A model generated the notes under the pieces. The model was given only the letters and a program-made list of their open reading frames with translations, did no database searches and was not told where the DNA came from. A stretch of 40,855 nucleotides of DNA from Azospirillum melinis (GTDB lineage Bacteria > Pseudomonadota > Alphaproteobacteria > Azospirillales > Azospirillaceae), in assembly GCF_013340935.1 (NCBI RefSeq), contig NZ_WHOS01000066.1, forward strand, positions 1 to 40,855, written 5' to 3'. Positions 15,682 through 24,064 of this stretch are shown here, piece after piece. The stretch's first letter is position 1. Every line of letters starts with the position of its first letter. The translations under genes were made by a program, and so were the position numbers.

Positions 15682-16740
15682 ATGAACAATCAAACCAGCG
15701 ACGGCCCCCTGACCCTGCGTGACGTGGCAGCTGCGGCCGGCGTCAGCCTTGCGACCGCCGACCGGGTGGTCAACGGGCGGCCCGGCGTCAGCGCCAAGAC
15801 CGCGCGCAAGGTGCACGAGGCGGTGCAGCGGCTGGGCTTCCGCCCGCTGGCGGCGGCGGCGGAGCTGGCGCGGGCACGCTCCTGGCGCTTCGCCGCGATC
15901 CTGCCCGGCGGCGGCAACCGCTTCATGATGGACATTGCCGACAACATCCGCGCCCAGGCCGGCTGGTTCCGCGCCCGCCGCATCGGGGTGGAGATCGTCG
16001 AGGCCGACGTGTTCGACGCCGACACGCTGGCGGCGCAGCTGGCCGCCCTGCCGGGCCGCTTCGACGGGGTGGCGCTGGTGGCGCTCGACCATCCGCGCAT
16101 CCGCGCCGCCATCGACGATCTGGTCGAGGGCGGGATGGCGGTGGTGACGCTGGTGTCGGACGCCCCGTCGTCGCGCCGCCAGCATTATGTCGGCATCGAC
16201 AACATCGCCGCCGGCCGCACCGCCGGATCGCTGGTCGGCCGCTTCCTCGGTCCGCCCCGAAACGGGGAGACAGGAGGCGCCGTCGGCATCATCACCGGGT
16301 CGGGCAGCCTGCGCGACCATGCCGAACGGCGCTTCGGCTTCGGGCAGGTGCTGGCGGAGGAATATCCCCATCTGACCTGCCTGATGCCGGCGGAGGGCCG
16401 CGACGATCCCGACCGCAACCGCGATCTGGTTCGCCGCATGCTGGCCGACACGCCCGATCTGGTGGCGATCTACAACACCGGCGAGGGTTCGGTCGGCATC
16501 GGCGAGGCGCTGGCCGAGGCAGGGCTCGTCCGCAAGATCCTCTGCGTCGGGCACGAGCTGACGCCGGCCACCCGCCGCATGCTGCTGGACGGCAGCTTCG
16601 CCGCCCTGGTCGCCCAGGATCCGGGGCACGAGGTGCGCTCGATGGGCCGGGTACTCCACGCCCTGGTCACCGGCCAGGAGATCGTCGCGGCGCAGGAACA
16701 CATCAGGGTCCAGGTCATCCTGCGCGACAACCTGCCCTGA
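15682..16740 (+). CDS. LacI-family regulator of the xylose locus
   Basis: A 352-residue repressor-type protein: helix-turn-helix LTLRDVAAAAGVSLATADRVVN and hinge helix region (RPLAAAAELAR) in the first 65 residues, then a periplasmic-binding-protein fold (FAAILPGGGNRF, DGVALVALDHP, GIITGSGSLRDHAERRFGF, and YNTGEGSVGIGEALAE). The start at 15682 is preferred over an in-frame ATG at 15661 because the latter abuts the palindromic operator and has no ribosome site, whereas CAGGAA lies before 15682. It is 47 bases upstream of xylB on the same strand. The ligand is probably xylose or a sugar derivative, inferred from the neighbours. Confidence 0.88.
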   Translation: MNNQTSDGPLTLRDVAAAAGVSLATADRVVNGRPGVSAKTARKVHEAVQRLGFRPLAAAAELARARSWRFAAILPGGGNRFMMDIADNIRAQAGWFRARRIGVEIVEADVFDADTLAAQLAALPGRFDGVALVALDHPRIRAAIDDLVEGGMAVVTLVSDAPSSRRQHYVGIDNIAAGRTAGSLVGRFLGPPRNGETGGAVGIITGSGSLRDHAERRFGFGQVLAEEYPHLTCLMPAEGRDDPDRNRDLVRRMLADTPDLVAIYNTGEGSVGIGEALAEAGLVRKILCVGHELTPATRRMLLDGSFAALVAQDPGHEVRSMGRVLHALVTGQEIVAAQEHIRVQVILRDNLP

Positions 16741-16787
16741 CGGGCATCGGAACACGCCTTAACGGGCATCGGAGAAGGTCGACAGTC

Positions 16788-18239
16788 ATGTTTCTCGGGA
16801 TCGACATCGGCACGTCGAGCGTCAAGGCGGTTCTGACCGACGCCGACGGGGCCGTCGCCGGCAGCGCGTCCCGCCCCTGCACCGTCTCGCGCCCGCATCC
16901 CCTGTGGTCGGAGCAGGAACCGGAGGACTGGGTCGCCGCCGCCGTCGCCGCGGTGGACGAGCTGGCAGACCGCCAGCCGGACGCGCTCGCCGCCGTGCTC
17001 GGCATCGGCTTCTCCGGCCAGATGCACGGCGCGGTTCTGCTGGGGTCCGACAACCGGGTTCTGCGTCCCGCCATCCTGTGGAACGACGGCCGCTCCCACC
17101 GCCAGTGCGCCACGCTGGAGGAAACGCTCCCGACACTGCGCACCATCAGCGGCAACATCGCCATGCCCGGCTTCACCGCGCCCAAGCTGCTGTGGGTGGC
17201 GGAGGAGGAGCCGGAGGTGTTCGCGGCGCTGGCCAAGGTGCTGCTGCCCAAGGCCTATGTCCGCTGGCGCTTCACCGGTGCCATGGTGGAGGAGATGTCG
17301 GACGCCTCCGGCACGCTGTGGCTCGACGTGGCCCGACGCGACTGGTCGGACGACCTGCTCGCCGCCACCCGGATGACCCGCGCCCACATGCCCGATCTGG
17401 CCGAAGGCTCCGACGCCGTCGCCCGGCTGTCGCCCGAACTGGCCCGCCGCTGGGGGATGCGCAACCCGCCGCTGGTGGCGGGCGGGGCAGGGGATTGCGC
17501 CGCCAGCGCGGTCGGGCTCGGCGCCATCGCGCCGGGCGACGGCTTCCTCAGCCTCGGCACCTCCGGCGTGGTGTGGCGGACGACCGACCACTTCCTGCCC
17601 AACCCGGCGATGGCGGTCCATGCCTTCTGCCACGCGCTGCCCGGCGTCTGGCACCAGATGGGCGTGATGCTGTCGTCGGCCGCCTCGCTGGCCTGGGCGG
17701 CCTCCACCCTCGGCGCGCCCGAGGCGGAGCTGCTGGCCCCGCTGGGCGATTCGGTGGACGGCCCCTCGCCGGTCGCCTTCCTGCCCTATCTGTCGGGCGA
17801 GCGCACCCCGCACAACGACGCCACCGTGCGCGGCCTGTTCGCCGGCCTGTCGGCGGAGACCACGCGAGACGCGATGGTCCAGGCTGTGCTGGAGGGTGTC
17901 GCCTTCGCCTCCCGCGACAACCTCGTCGCGCTGGGAGAGGGCGCCCCCAAAGTTTTCGACCTTGCCGGCGGCGGCTCCCGCTCGGGACTGTGGGCGCGCA
18001 TCTGCGCCGACGCGCTCGGCGTCACCATCCACCGCATCGAGGACGGCGAGGTCGGGGCGGCGCTGGGTGCCGCCCATCTCGGCCGCATGGCGGCGACCGG
18101 GGAAGCCCCCGCCACCGTCTGCCGCAAGCCCCGCCGTCTTGAGACCTTCACCCCCGATCCGGCCCGCGCCGAGGCGTACAGCCAGGCCTGGCTGCGCTGG
18201 CGCCGGCTCTACCCCCTTGCCAAGGAGTTCGCGTCTTGA
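16788..18239 (+). CDS. xylB: Xylulokinase
   Basis: A 483-residue FGGY-family sugar kinase that phosphorylates D-xylulose to xylulose 5-phosphate for the pentose phosphate pathway. The N-terminal phosphate-binding motif is LGIDIGTSSVKAVL. GFSGQMHGAVLL and ILWNDGRSH are the xylulokinase-specific stretches. AGGAGDCAASAVGLG and the C-terminal ATP loop LAGGGSRSGLWARI complete the fold. Length matches E. coli XylB (484). Its stop codon overlaps the TTG start of xylA. Upstream, CGGGCATCGGA is repeated at 16741 and 16763 without a clear meaning. Confidence 0.95.
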   Translation: MFLGIDIGTSSVKAVLTDADGAVAGSASRPCTVSRPHPLWSEQEPEDWVAAAVAAVDELADRQPDALAAVLGIGFSGQMHGAVLLGSDNRVLRPAILWNDGRSHRQCATLEETLPTLRTISGNIAMPGFTAPKLLWVAEEEPEVFAALAKVLLPKAYVRWRFTGAMVEEMSDASGTLWLDVARRDWSDDLLAATRMTRAHMPDLAEGSDAVARLSPELARRWGMRNPPLVAGGAGDCAASAVGLGAIAPGDGFLSLGTSGVVWRTTDHFLPNPAMAVHAFCHALPGVWHQMGVMLSSAASLAWAASTLGAPEAELLAPLGDSVDGPSPVAFLPYLSGERTPHNDATVRGLFAGLSAETTRDAMVQAVLEGVAFASRDNLVALGEGAPKVFDLAGGGSRSGLWARICADALGVTIHRIEDGEVGAALGAAHLGRMAATGEAPATVCRKPRRLETFTPDPARAEAYSQAWLRWRRLYPLAKEFAS

Positions 18240-19558
18240 GCACCGCCTCATTCTTCGGCGACCTGTCCCCGGTGGCCTATCGCGGGCCGGACAGCCGCGA
18301 CCCGCTGTCCTACCGCTGGTACGACAAGGACCGCGTGGTGCTGGGCAAGCGGATGGAGGACCATCTGCGGCTGGCCGCCTGCTACTGGCACAGCTTCTGC
18401 TGGCCGGGCGGCGACCCGTTCGGCGGCGAGACCTTCCAGCGCCCGTGGATGCGTCCCGGCCAGGACCCGATGGCGGCGGCCCGCGCCAAGGCCGATGTCG
18501 CCTTCGAGATGTTCCGCCTGCTCGACATCCCCTTCTTCTGCTTCCACGACCTCGACGCCGCGCCGGAGGGCGGCTCCCTGGCCGAGAGCGTCGACAACCT
18601 GAAGGCCATCACCGAGCTGTTCGCGACAAAGATGGAGACCGCCAAGGTCCGTCTGCTGTGGGGCACCGCCAACCTGTTCTCCAACCGCCGCTACATGGCG
18701 GGCGCTGCGACCAACCCGGACCCGGATGTCTTCCTCTATGCCTGCGGACAGGTGCGCGCGGCGCTGGAAGCCACCCACGCGCTGGGCGGCGCCAACTATG
18801 TCATGTGGGGCGGCCGCGAGGGCTATGAGACGCTGCTGAACACCGACCTGAAGCGCGAGCTGGACCAGATGGGCCGCTTCCTGGCGATGGTGGTGGAGCA
18901 CAAGCACAGGATCGGCTTCGACGGCCCGATCCTGATCGAACCGAAGCCGCGCGAACCGACCAAGCACCAGTACGACTTCGACGTCGCCACCGTCTACGGC
19001 TTCCTGGAACGCTACGACCTGCTGGCCGACGTGCGGGTGAACATCGAGCAGAACCACGCCATCCTCGCCGGCCACAGCTTCCAGCACGAGGTGGCTCTGG
19101 CGCTGGCGCTCGGCATCTTCGGCTCGCTCGACATGAACCGCGGCGACCCGCTGCTGGGCTGGGACACCGACCAGTTCGCCAACGACGTCGGCGAGCTGAC
19201 GGTGGTCATGCACGACATCCTGAAGGGCGGCGGCTTCACCACCGGCGGCTTGAATTTCGACGCCAAGATCCGCCGCCAGTCGCTCGACCCGGCGGATCTG
19301 CTGCACGGCCACATCGGCGGCGTCGACACCTGCGCCCGCGCCCTGCTGCAGGCGGCGCAGATGCTGGAGGACGGCGCCCTGACCAAGCCGCTGGCCGAGC
19401 GCTACGCCGGCTGGGACGGTGCGGAAGGGCAGGCGATCCTGTCCGGCAAGCGCGACCTCGCCACGCTCGCCGAACGGGCGCTGACCTCGGGCCTGAATCC
19501 CCAGCCGCGCTCCGGCCGGCAGGAGTATCTGGAGAACATCGTCAACCGCTACGTCTGA
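18236..19558 (+). CDS. xylA: Xylose isomerase
   Basis: A 440-residue class II xylose isomerase converting D-xylose to D-xylulose. Active-site segments are FCFHDLD (H104, D107), MWGGREGYETLLNTD, IEPKPREPTKHQYDFD, NIEQNHAILAGHSFQHE and DMNRGDPLLGWDTDQF, which supply the two metal sites. The start is TTG at 18236, within the xylB stop (cTTGAg, a 4-base overlap). AAGGAG ends 8 bases upstream, which supports it, and there is no ATG near the conserved N-terminus. Length equals E. coli XylA. Translation is probably coupled to xylB. Confidence 0.96.
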   Translation: MSTASFFGDLSPVAYRGPDSRDPLSYRWYDKDRVVLGKRMEDHLRLAACYWHSFCWPGGDPFGGETFQRPWMRPGQDPMAAARAKADVAFEMFRLLDIPFFCFHDLDAAPEGGSLAESVDNLKAITELFATKMETAKVRLLWGTANLFSNRRYMAGAATNPDPDVFLYACGQVRAALEATHALGGANYVMWGGREGYETLLNTDLKRELDQMGRFLAMVVEHKHRIGFDGPILIEPKPREPTKHQYDFDVATVYGFLERYDLLADVRVNIEQNHAILAGHSFQHEVALALALGIFGSLDMNRGDPLLGWDTDQFANDVGELTVVMHDILKGGGFTTGGLNFDAKIRRQSLDPADLLHGHIGGVDTCARALLQAAQMLEDGALTKPLAERYAGWDGAEGQAILSGKRDLATLAERALTSGLNPQPRSGRQEYLENIVNRYV

Positions 19559-19576
19559 GAAGGGACGCATGACATG

Positions 19577-19599
19577 CCCTCTCCCGCCGCGGGAGAGGG
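19577..19599 (+). repeat. Dispersed palindromic repeat, partial copy 3
   Basis: CCCTCTCCC-GCCGC-GGGAGAGGG repeats the first hairpin of the elements at 13417 and 13531, with a changed centre; the second hairpin is missing. It lies in the xylA-xylF gap, 18 bases after the xylA stop, where a stem could attenuate or protect the transcript and so set relative levels of XylA and XylF. Confidence 0.65.
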
Positions 19600-19676
19600 A
19601 GGTGATCCCCGCTCCACTGCTTTCGTCGATCAACAAGGCCGCCACACCCGACGCGGCCACACAGGGAGGAAACACG

Positions 19677-20735
19677 ATGAAGCACCGCCTCACCGCGACC
19701 GCCGCCGGCCTGTTCCTGACGCTGGCCGCCGCAACCACCATGACCTCGACGGCGGCACTCGCCGCAGGCGCCACCGTCGGCGTGTCCTGGTCCAACTTCC
19801 AGGAAGAGCGCTGGAAGACCGACGAGGCGGCGATCAAGGCCGTGATCGAGAAGGCCGGCGGCAAGTACCTTTCGGCCGACGCCCAGTCCTCGCCGGCCAA
19901 GCAGCTGTCGGACATCGAATCGCTGATCTCCCGCGGTGCCAACGCGCTGATCATCCTGGCCCAGGACAGCGACGCCATCCGCCCGGCGGTTGAGAAGGCG
20001 GCAGCGGAGGGCATCCCGGTCGTCGGCTATGATCGCCTGATCGAAATCCCGTCGGCCTTCTACATCACCTTCGACAACAAGGAGGTCGGCCGGCTCCAGG
20101 CGCGCAGCGTCTTCGCGATGAAGCCCAAGGGCAACTACGCCTTCATCAAGGGCAGCTCGACCGATCCGAACGCCGACTTCCTGTTCGCCGGCCAGATGGA
20201 GGTGCTGAAGGCCGCGATGGACCGCGGCGACGTGAAGAATGTCGGCGAGGCCTACACCGACAAGTGGCTGCCGGCCATCGCCCAGCAGAACATGGAGCAG
20301 ATCCTGACCAAGAACGGCAACAAGGTCGATGCCGTGGTCGCCTCCAACGACGGCACCGCCGGCGGCGCGGTCGCAGCACTGGCGGCGCAGGGGCTGGCCG
20401 GGACCGTTCCGGTGTCGGGCCAGGACGGCGACAAGGCGGCGCTGAACCGCATCGCGCTCGGCACCCAGACGGTGTCGGTGTGGAAGGACGCCCGCGAGCT
20501 TGGCCGCCGCGCCGCCGAGATCGCCATGGATCTGGCGGGCGGCAAGAAGATGACCGACATTTCCGGGGCCACGACCTTCGACGGCGGGCCGAAGAAGCAG
20601 AAGATGACCTCGCTGTTCCTCACCCCCATCGCCATCACCAAGGACAACCTCGGCCAGGTGATCGACGCCGGCTGGGTGACCAAGGACGTGGTCTGCCAGG
20701 GCGTGAAGCCCGGCAGCGTCAAGGCCTGCAACTGA
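19677..20735 (+). CDS. xylF: Xylose ABC transporter substrate-binding protein
   Basis: A 352-residue periplasmic protein. A signal peptide of about 30 residues (MKHRLTATAAGLFLTLAAAT, with cleavage near ALA-AGA) precedes a sugar-binding fold: VGVSWSNFQEERWKTDE, LIILAQDSDAIRPAVEKA, VGYDRLI, NDGTAGGAVAAL and VSGQDGDKAALNRI, all typical of XylF. AGGGAGGAAACACG gives a strong ribosome site, as expected for an abundant binding protein. The stop overlaps the xylH start by one base. Length is near that of E. coli XylF (330). Confidence 0.94.
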   Translation: MKHRLTATAAGLFLTLAAATTMTSTAALAAGATVGVSWSNFQEERWKTDEAAIKAVIEKAGGKYLSADAQSSPAKQLSDIESLISRGANALIILAQDSDAIRPAVEKAAAEGIPVVGYDRLIEIPSAFYITFDNKEVGRLQARSVFAMKPKGNYAFIKGSSTDPNADFLFAGQMEVLKAAMDRGDVKNVGEAYTDKWLPAIAQQNMEQILTKNGNKVDAVVASNDGTAGGAVAALAAQGLAGTVPVSGQDGDKAALNRIALGTQTVSVWKDARELGRRAAEIAMDLAGGKKMTDISGATTFDGGPKKQKMTSLFLTPIAITKDNLGQVIDAGWVTKDVVCQGVKPGSVKACN

Positions 20736-22057
20736 TGGCGGAGCCGTCCACCACCCTGTCCCCGGCGCCCCCTGCGGAAGCGCCGGCCGGACGGCGGGCC
20801 GGCATCGGCGACGCCCTGCGCGCGCTGGAGTTGGACACCCGCATGGTCGGGATGATCGGGGCGCTGGCCATCGTCTGGATCGGCTTCGACATCCTGACCG
20901 GCGGCGCCTTCCTGACCCCGCGCAACCTGTGGAACCTGTCGGTACAGACCGCGTCCGTCGGCGTGATGGCGACGGGCATGGTTCTGGTCATCGTCACCCG
21001 CAACATCGACCTGTCGGTGGGCTCCATCCTGGGCTTCACCGGCATGGTGGTCGGCGTGCTCCAGGCCCGCCTCTTGCCGGAGATCTGGGGATTCGACAAT
21101 CCGCTGACCTGGGTGGTGGCGGTGCTGGCGGCGGTCGCCGTCGGCGGGGCGGTCGGGGCGGTGCAGGGCGCCATCATCGCCTATCTCGGCGTGTCGTCCT
21201 TCATCGTCACGTTGGGCGGGCTGCTGGTCTGGCGCGGGGCGGCATGGTGGGTCACCACCGGCCAGACGGTGGCGCCGATGGACGGCCTGTTCAAACGGCT
21301 GGGCGGCGGCTTCGAGGGCGCCATCGGCGCCGGGCCGAGCTGGATGGTCGGCATCGCCGCCGTCCTGCTCTCGGTCGCCGCCATCCTGGTGACGCGGCGG
21401 CGGCGGGCCGGCTTCGGCTTTCCCGTCCGGCCGCTGTGGGCGGAGGGGGTGGTGATCCTGCTGGTCGCCGCCGCCATCGTCGGCGCCGTGCTGGTGGTCA
21501 ATAGCTACCCGCTTCCCGTCCCGGTGGTGCGCCGGATGATGGAAGCCCAGGGGCTTTCCACCGACGGCGGGCTTCCCTTCGTCGCCCACGGCTTCGCCAT
21601 CCCGGTGCTGATCGCGGTGGCGGTGGGGGTGGCGATGACCTTCCTGTCGCGGCGCACCCGCTTCGGCCGCTACGTCTTCGCCATCGGTGGCAATCCGGAG
21701 GCGGCGGAGCTGTCGGGCATCAACACCCGCCGGGTGATGGTGATGGTGTTCGGGCTGATGGGGGCGCTGTGCGGCCTGTCCGCCTGCATCGCCACCGCCC
21801 GGCTGAACGCCGCCACCAACGCCAACGGCACGCTGGACGAGCTGTACGTCATCGCCGCGGCGATCATCGGCGGCACCTCGATGGCGGGCGGCGTCGGCAC
21901 CATCCTCGGCGCGATGCTGGGGGCCATGGTGATGCAGTCGCTGCAATCCGGCATGGTGCTGCTGGGGGTGGACGCGCCGATGCAGAACATCGTCGTCGGC
22001 CTCGTTCTGGTCGCCGCGGTCTATGTCGACACGCTCTATCGCAGGGGGCTGAAATGA
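20735..22057 (+). CDS. xylH: Xylose ABC transporter permease
   Basis: A 440-residue inner-membrane permease of the BPD_transp_2 (ribose/xylose) family. Key stretches are VMATGMVLVIVTRNIDLSVGS, GVSSFIVTLGGLLVWRGAAW, GRYVFAIGGNPEAAELSGI and AAIIGGTSMAGGVGTILGA. It is longer than E. coli XylH (about 393) because of an N-terminal extension and a central loop (FKRLGGGFEGAIGAGPSW), as seen in other alphaproteobacterial xylose permeases. It overlaps xylF by one base and xylG by four (ATGA), so translation of the transporter is tightly coupled. Confidence 0.93.
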   Translation: MAEPSTTLSPAPPAEAPAGRRAGIGDALRALELDTRMVGMIGALAIVWIGFDILTGGAFLTPRNLWNLSVQTASVGVMATGMVLVIVTRNIDLSVGSILGFTGMVVGVLQARLLPEIWGFDNPLTWVVAVLAAVAVGGAVGAVQGAIIAYLGVSSFIVTLGGLLVWRGAAWWVTTGQTVAPMDGLFKRLGGGFEGAIGAGPSWMVGIAAVLLSVAAILVTRRRRAGFGFPVRPLWAEGVVILLVAAAIVGAVLVVNSYPLPVPVVRRMMEAQGLSTDGGLPFVAHGFAIPVLIAVAVGVAMTFLSRRTRFGRYVFAIGGNPEAAELSGINTRRVMVMVFGLMGALCGLSACIATARLNAATNANGTLDELYVIAAAIIGGTSMAGGVGTILGAMLGAMVMQSLQSGMVLLGVDAPMQNIVVGLVLVAAVYVDTLYRRGLK

Positions 22058-22857
22058 GCGCTCTCGCTACGGCAATCCCGCAGCCGGCGACCGCCCCGCT
22101 GGTGGAGATGCGCGACGTCTCCATCGCCTTCGGCGGCATCAAGGCGGTGGACGGCGTCAGCATCGACCTCTACCCCGGCGAGGTGGTCGGGCTGCTCGGC
22201 CACAACGGGGCCGGCAAATCGACGCTCATCAAGATCCTGTCCGGCGCCTATGCCGCCGACCATGGCGAGATCCGGGTGAACGGCGAGACTGTGCACATCG
22301 CCAGCCCGCGCGACGCCAAGCGCTGCGGCATCGAGACGATCTACCAGACGCTGGCTCTGGCCGACAATGTCGACGCCGCCGCCAACATCTTCCTCGGCCG
22401 CGAGAAGCTGACCGCCTGGGGCACGCTCGACGACCATGCGATGGAGGCGGAGGCGCGCAAGGTGATGGGCCGCCTCAACCCGCATTTCCGCCGCTTCAAG
22501 GAGCCGGTGAAGGCGCTGTCCGGCGGCCAGCGCCAGTCGGTCGCCATCGCCCGCGCCATCCATTTCGACGCGCGCGTCCTGATCATGGACGAACCGACCG
22601 CAGCGTTGGGCCCCGCCGAGACCCGGCAGGTCGGCGAGCTGGTGAAGCAGCTGAAGCAGGAGGGGATCGGCATCTTCCTGATCTCCCACGACATCCACGA
22701 CGTGTTCGATCTGGCCGACCGCATCCATGTGATGAAGAACGGCAAGCTGGTCGGCACCGCCCGCGTCGCCGACGTGAGCAAGGACGAGGTGCTGGGGATG
22801 ATCATCCTCGGCAAATGCCCGCCCGGTGCCGTTCCCGGACCGGGGGCGGCGGCCTGA
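22054..22857 (+). CDS. xylG: Sugar ABC transporter ATPase with one ABC domain
   Basis: A 267-residue ATPase. Walker A GHNGAGKS is at about 49-56, then Q-loop IETIYQTLALADN, signature ALSGGQRQSVAIARA, Walker B VLIMDEPTA and switch histidine LISHDIHDVFD. The context is that of XylG, but E. coli XylG has two ABC domains in about 513 residues; this has one, like FrcA-type fructose/sugar ATPases, so a homodimer would serve the permease. The start codon overlaps the xylH stop as ATGA. It is the last gene of the xyl cluster. The symbol is assigned by context. Confidence 0.85.
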   Translation: MSALATAIPQPATAPLVEMRDVSIAFGGIKAVDGVSIDLYPGEVVGLLGHNGAGKSTLIKILSGAYAADHGEIRVNGETVHIASPRDAKRCGIETIYQTLALADNVDAAANIFLGREKLTAWGTLDDHAMEAEARKVMGRLNPHFRRFKEPVKALSGGQRQSVAIARAIHFDARVLIMDEPTAALGPAETRQVGELVKQLKQEGIGIFLISHDIHDVFDLADRIHVMKNGKLVGTARVADVSKDEVLGMIILGKCPPGAVPGPGAAA

Positions 22858-22875
22858 CGCCCACCTGAACCGGGT

Positions 22876-22903
22876 GCCTTCCGCCGATCCACCGGCAGAA
22901 GGC
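22876..22903 (+). terminator. Weak hairpin after xylG
   Basis: GCCTTCCGCCG and CGGCAGAAGGC pair imperfectly around a 6-base loop, 19 bases after the xylG stop and before the convergent TAXI gene end. No T run follows, so termination is uncertain. Confidence 0.3.
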
Positions 22904-22928
22904 CCCGGCTTCCCCCTGACGCCATCTC

Positions 22929-24032
22929 CTATTGCGGCGAGCGCGCCTGCCACAGCAGGAACTGCTCGAACAGCTTCTCCGCCTGCTGGGGCGGCACCCC
23001 GCGCTGCTCGACGAAGCTGCGGAACTCCTCCTTCCTGGCGGCGGCGGTCTGCGGCTCCTTCGCCGCCGACGCCTGACGCAGCCACTGCTCCGCCGGCTCG
23101 AACCGGGTCCAGCCGGGAACGTCGGCGGCCAGATTGACCTCCTTCCATTTCGGATGGCGCGGCGGCTTCAGGAACTCGTCGAACTTGCTGAAGAAGGCAT
23201 CGACGAAGCGGGCGACCTTGCGGTGCCGCTCCAGGTCGCGCTCCCAGCCATAGACCGCCATCACCGCCCCGACCGCCACGGTGTCGACCTGCTCGCCGGG
23301 CTTGATCAGCCCGTCATAGTCGGCGCTGGTCAGGCGCGAGGGCAGATAGGTGTCGAGCAGCGCGGCGCTCATCGGGACCGACAGGAAATGCAGCCCGTCC
23401 CCGGCCTTCAGGTCGCGGAACAGCCGGGTCGGCTTGCCGGCGACATAGGCCATCGCCGCGATCTCCCCCTTGCGCAGCTTCTCCAGCGCCAGCGCCTGAT
23501 CGTTCGCCTGCGGTTCCACCCGGATGCCCAGCATGTCGAACACCAGCGAGGCGGTCATCGAGGTCCCGCTTCCCTGGACATCGACATTGACCTTGCGGCC
23601 GGCCAGATCCTCGATCCGCGTCACGTCGGGTCCGGCGAGGATGTGCAGTTCCTCGTTGTAGAGCTTGGCGATGTATTTGATGCGGCGGTCGAGGTTGGGC
23701 AGGAGCCGTTCGCGCTTGGCATAGGCCAGCACGTCCGACTGCACGATGCCGACATCGATCCCCTTCAGCAGCACCACGTCCTTCAGGTTCTGAACCGAGC
23801 CCTTGCCCAGCATGGGGAGGACACGCAGCGTGTCGCCGTCGTCCAGCACCGACGCCAGATCGGCGGCGATGCGCACATAGGTCCCCTCGACCCCGCCCGA
23901 CACGATGCCGACGGTGCCGCTGTTGGCATTGACGCCGCGTGGATCGGCGGCCGACGCCATGCCGGCGAGGCCGAGCACGCCGCCGGCGATGCAGGCCCCC
24001 ACCGCAAGCATGCGGACAAAAGATGCCTTCAT
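22929..24032 (-). CDS. TAXI-family TRAP solute-binding protein
   Basis: A 367-residue exported protein. The signal peptide ends near GMASA-ADP (about residue 28). The TAXI-type (TRAP-associated extracytoplasmic, immunogenic) domain follows: TVGIVSGGVEGTYVRIAADLAS, KGIDVGIVQSDVLAY, LYNEELHILA, GRKVNVDVQGSGTSMTA and EIAAMAYVAGKPTRLFRDL. These receptors normally feed a fused DctQM membrane transporter, which is absent here. The C-terminal 60 residues are charged (EEFRSFVEQRG). It follows a Sel1-repeat gene by 32 bases on the same strand, so the two are probably co-transcribed and may work together at the envelope. The ligand is unknown. Confidence 0.85.
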   Translation of the reverse strand: MKASFVRMLAVGACIAGGVLGLAGMASAADPRGVNANSGTVGIVSGGVEGTYVRIAADLASVLDDGDTLRVLPMLGKGSVQNLKDVVLLKGIDVGIVQSDVLAYAKRERLLPNLDRRIKYIAKLYNEELHILAGPDVTRIEDLAGRKVNVDVQGSGTSMTASLVFDMLGIRVEPQANDQALALEKLRKGEIAAMAYVAGKPTRLFRDLKAGDGLHFLSVPMSAALLDTYLPSRLTSADYDGLIKPGEQVDTVAVGAVMAVYGWERDLERHRKVARFVDAFFSKFDEFLKPPRHPKWKEVNLAADVPGWTRFEPAEQWLRQASAAKEPQTAAARKEEFRSFVEQRGVPPQQAEKLFEQFLLWQARSPQ

Positions 24033-24064
24033 GATGCTTTTCCCCCCTCGATGGCTGCGCCCGG

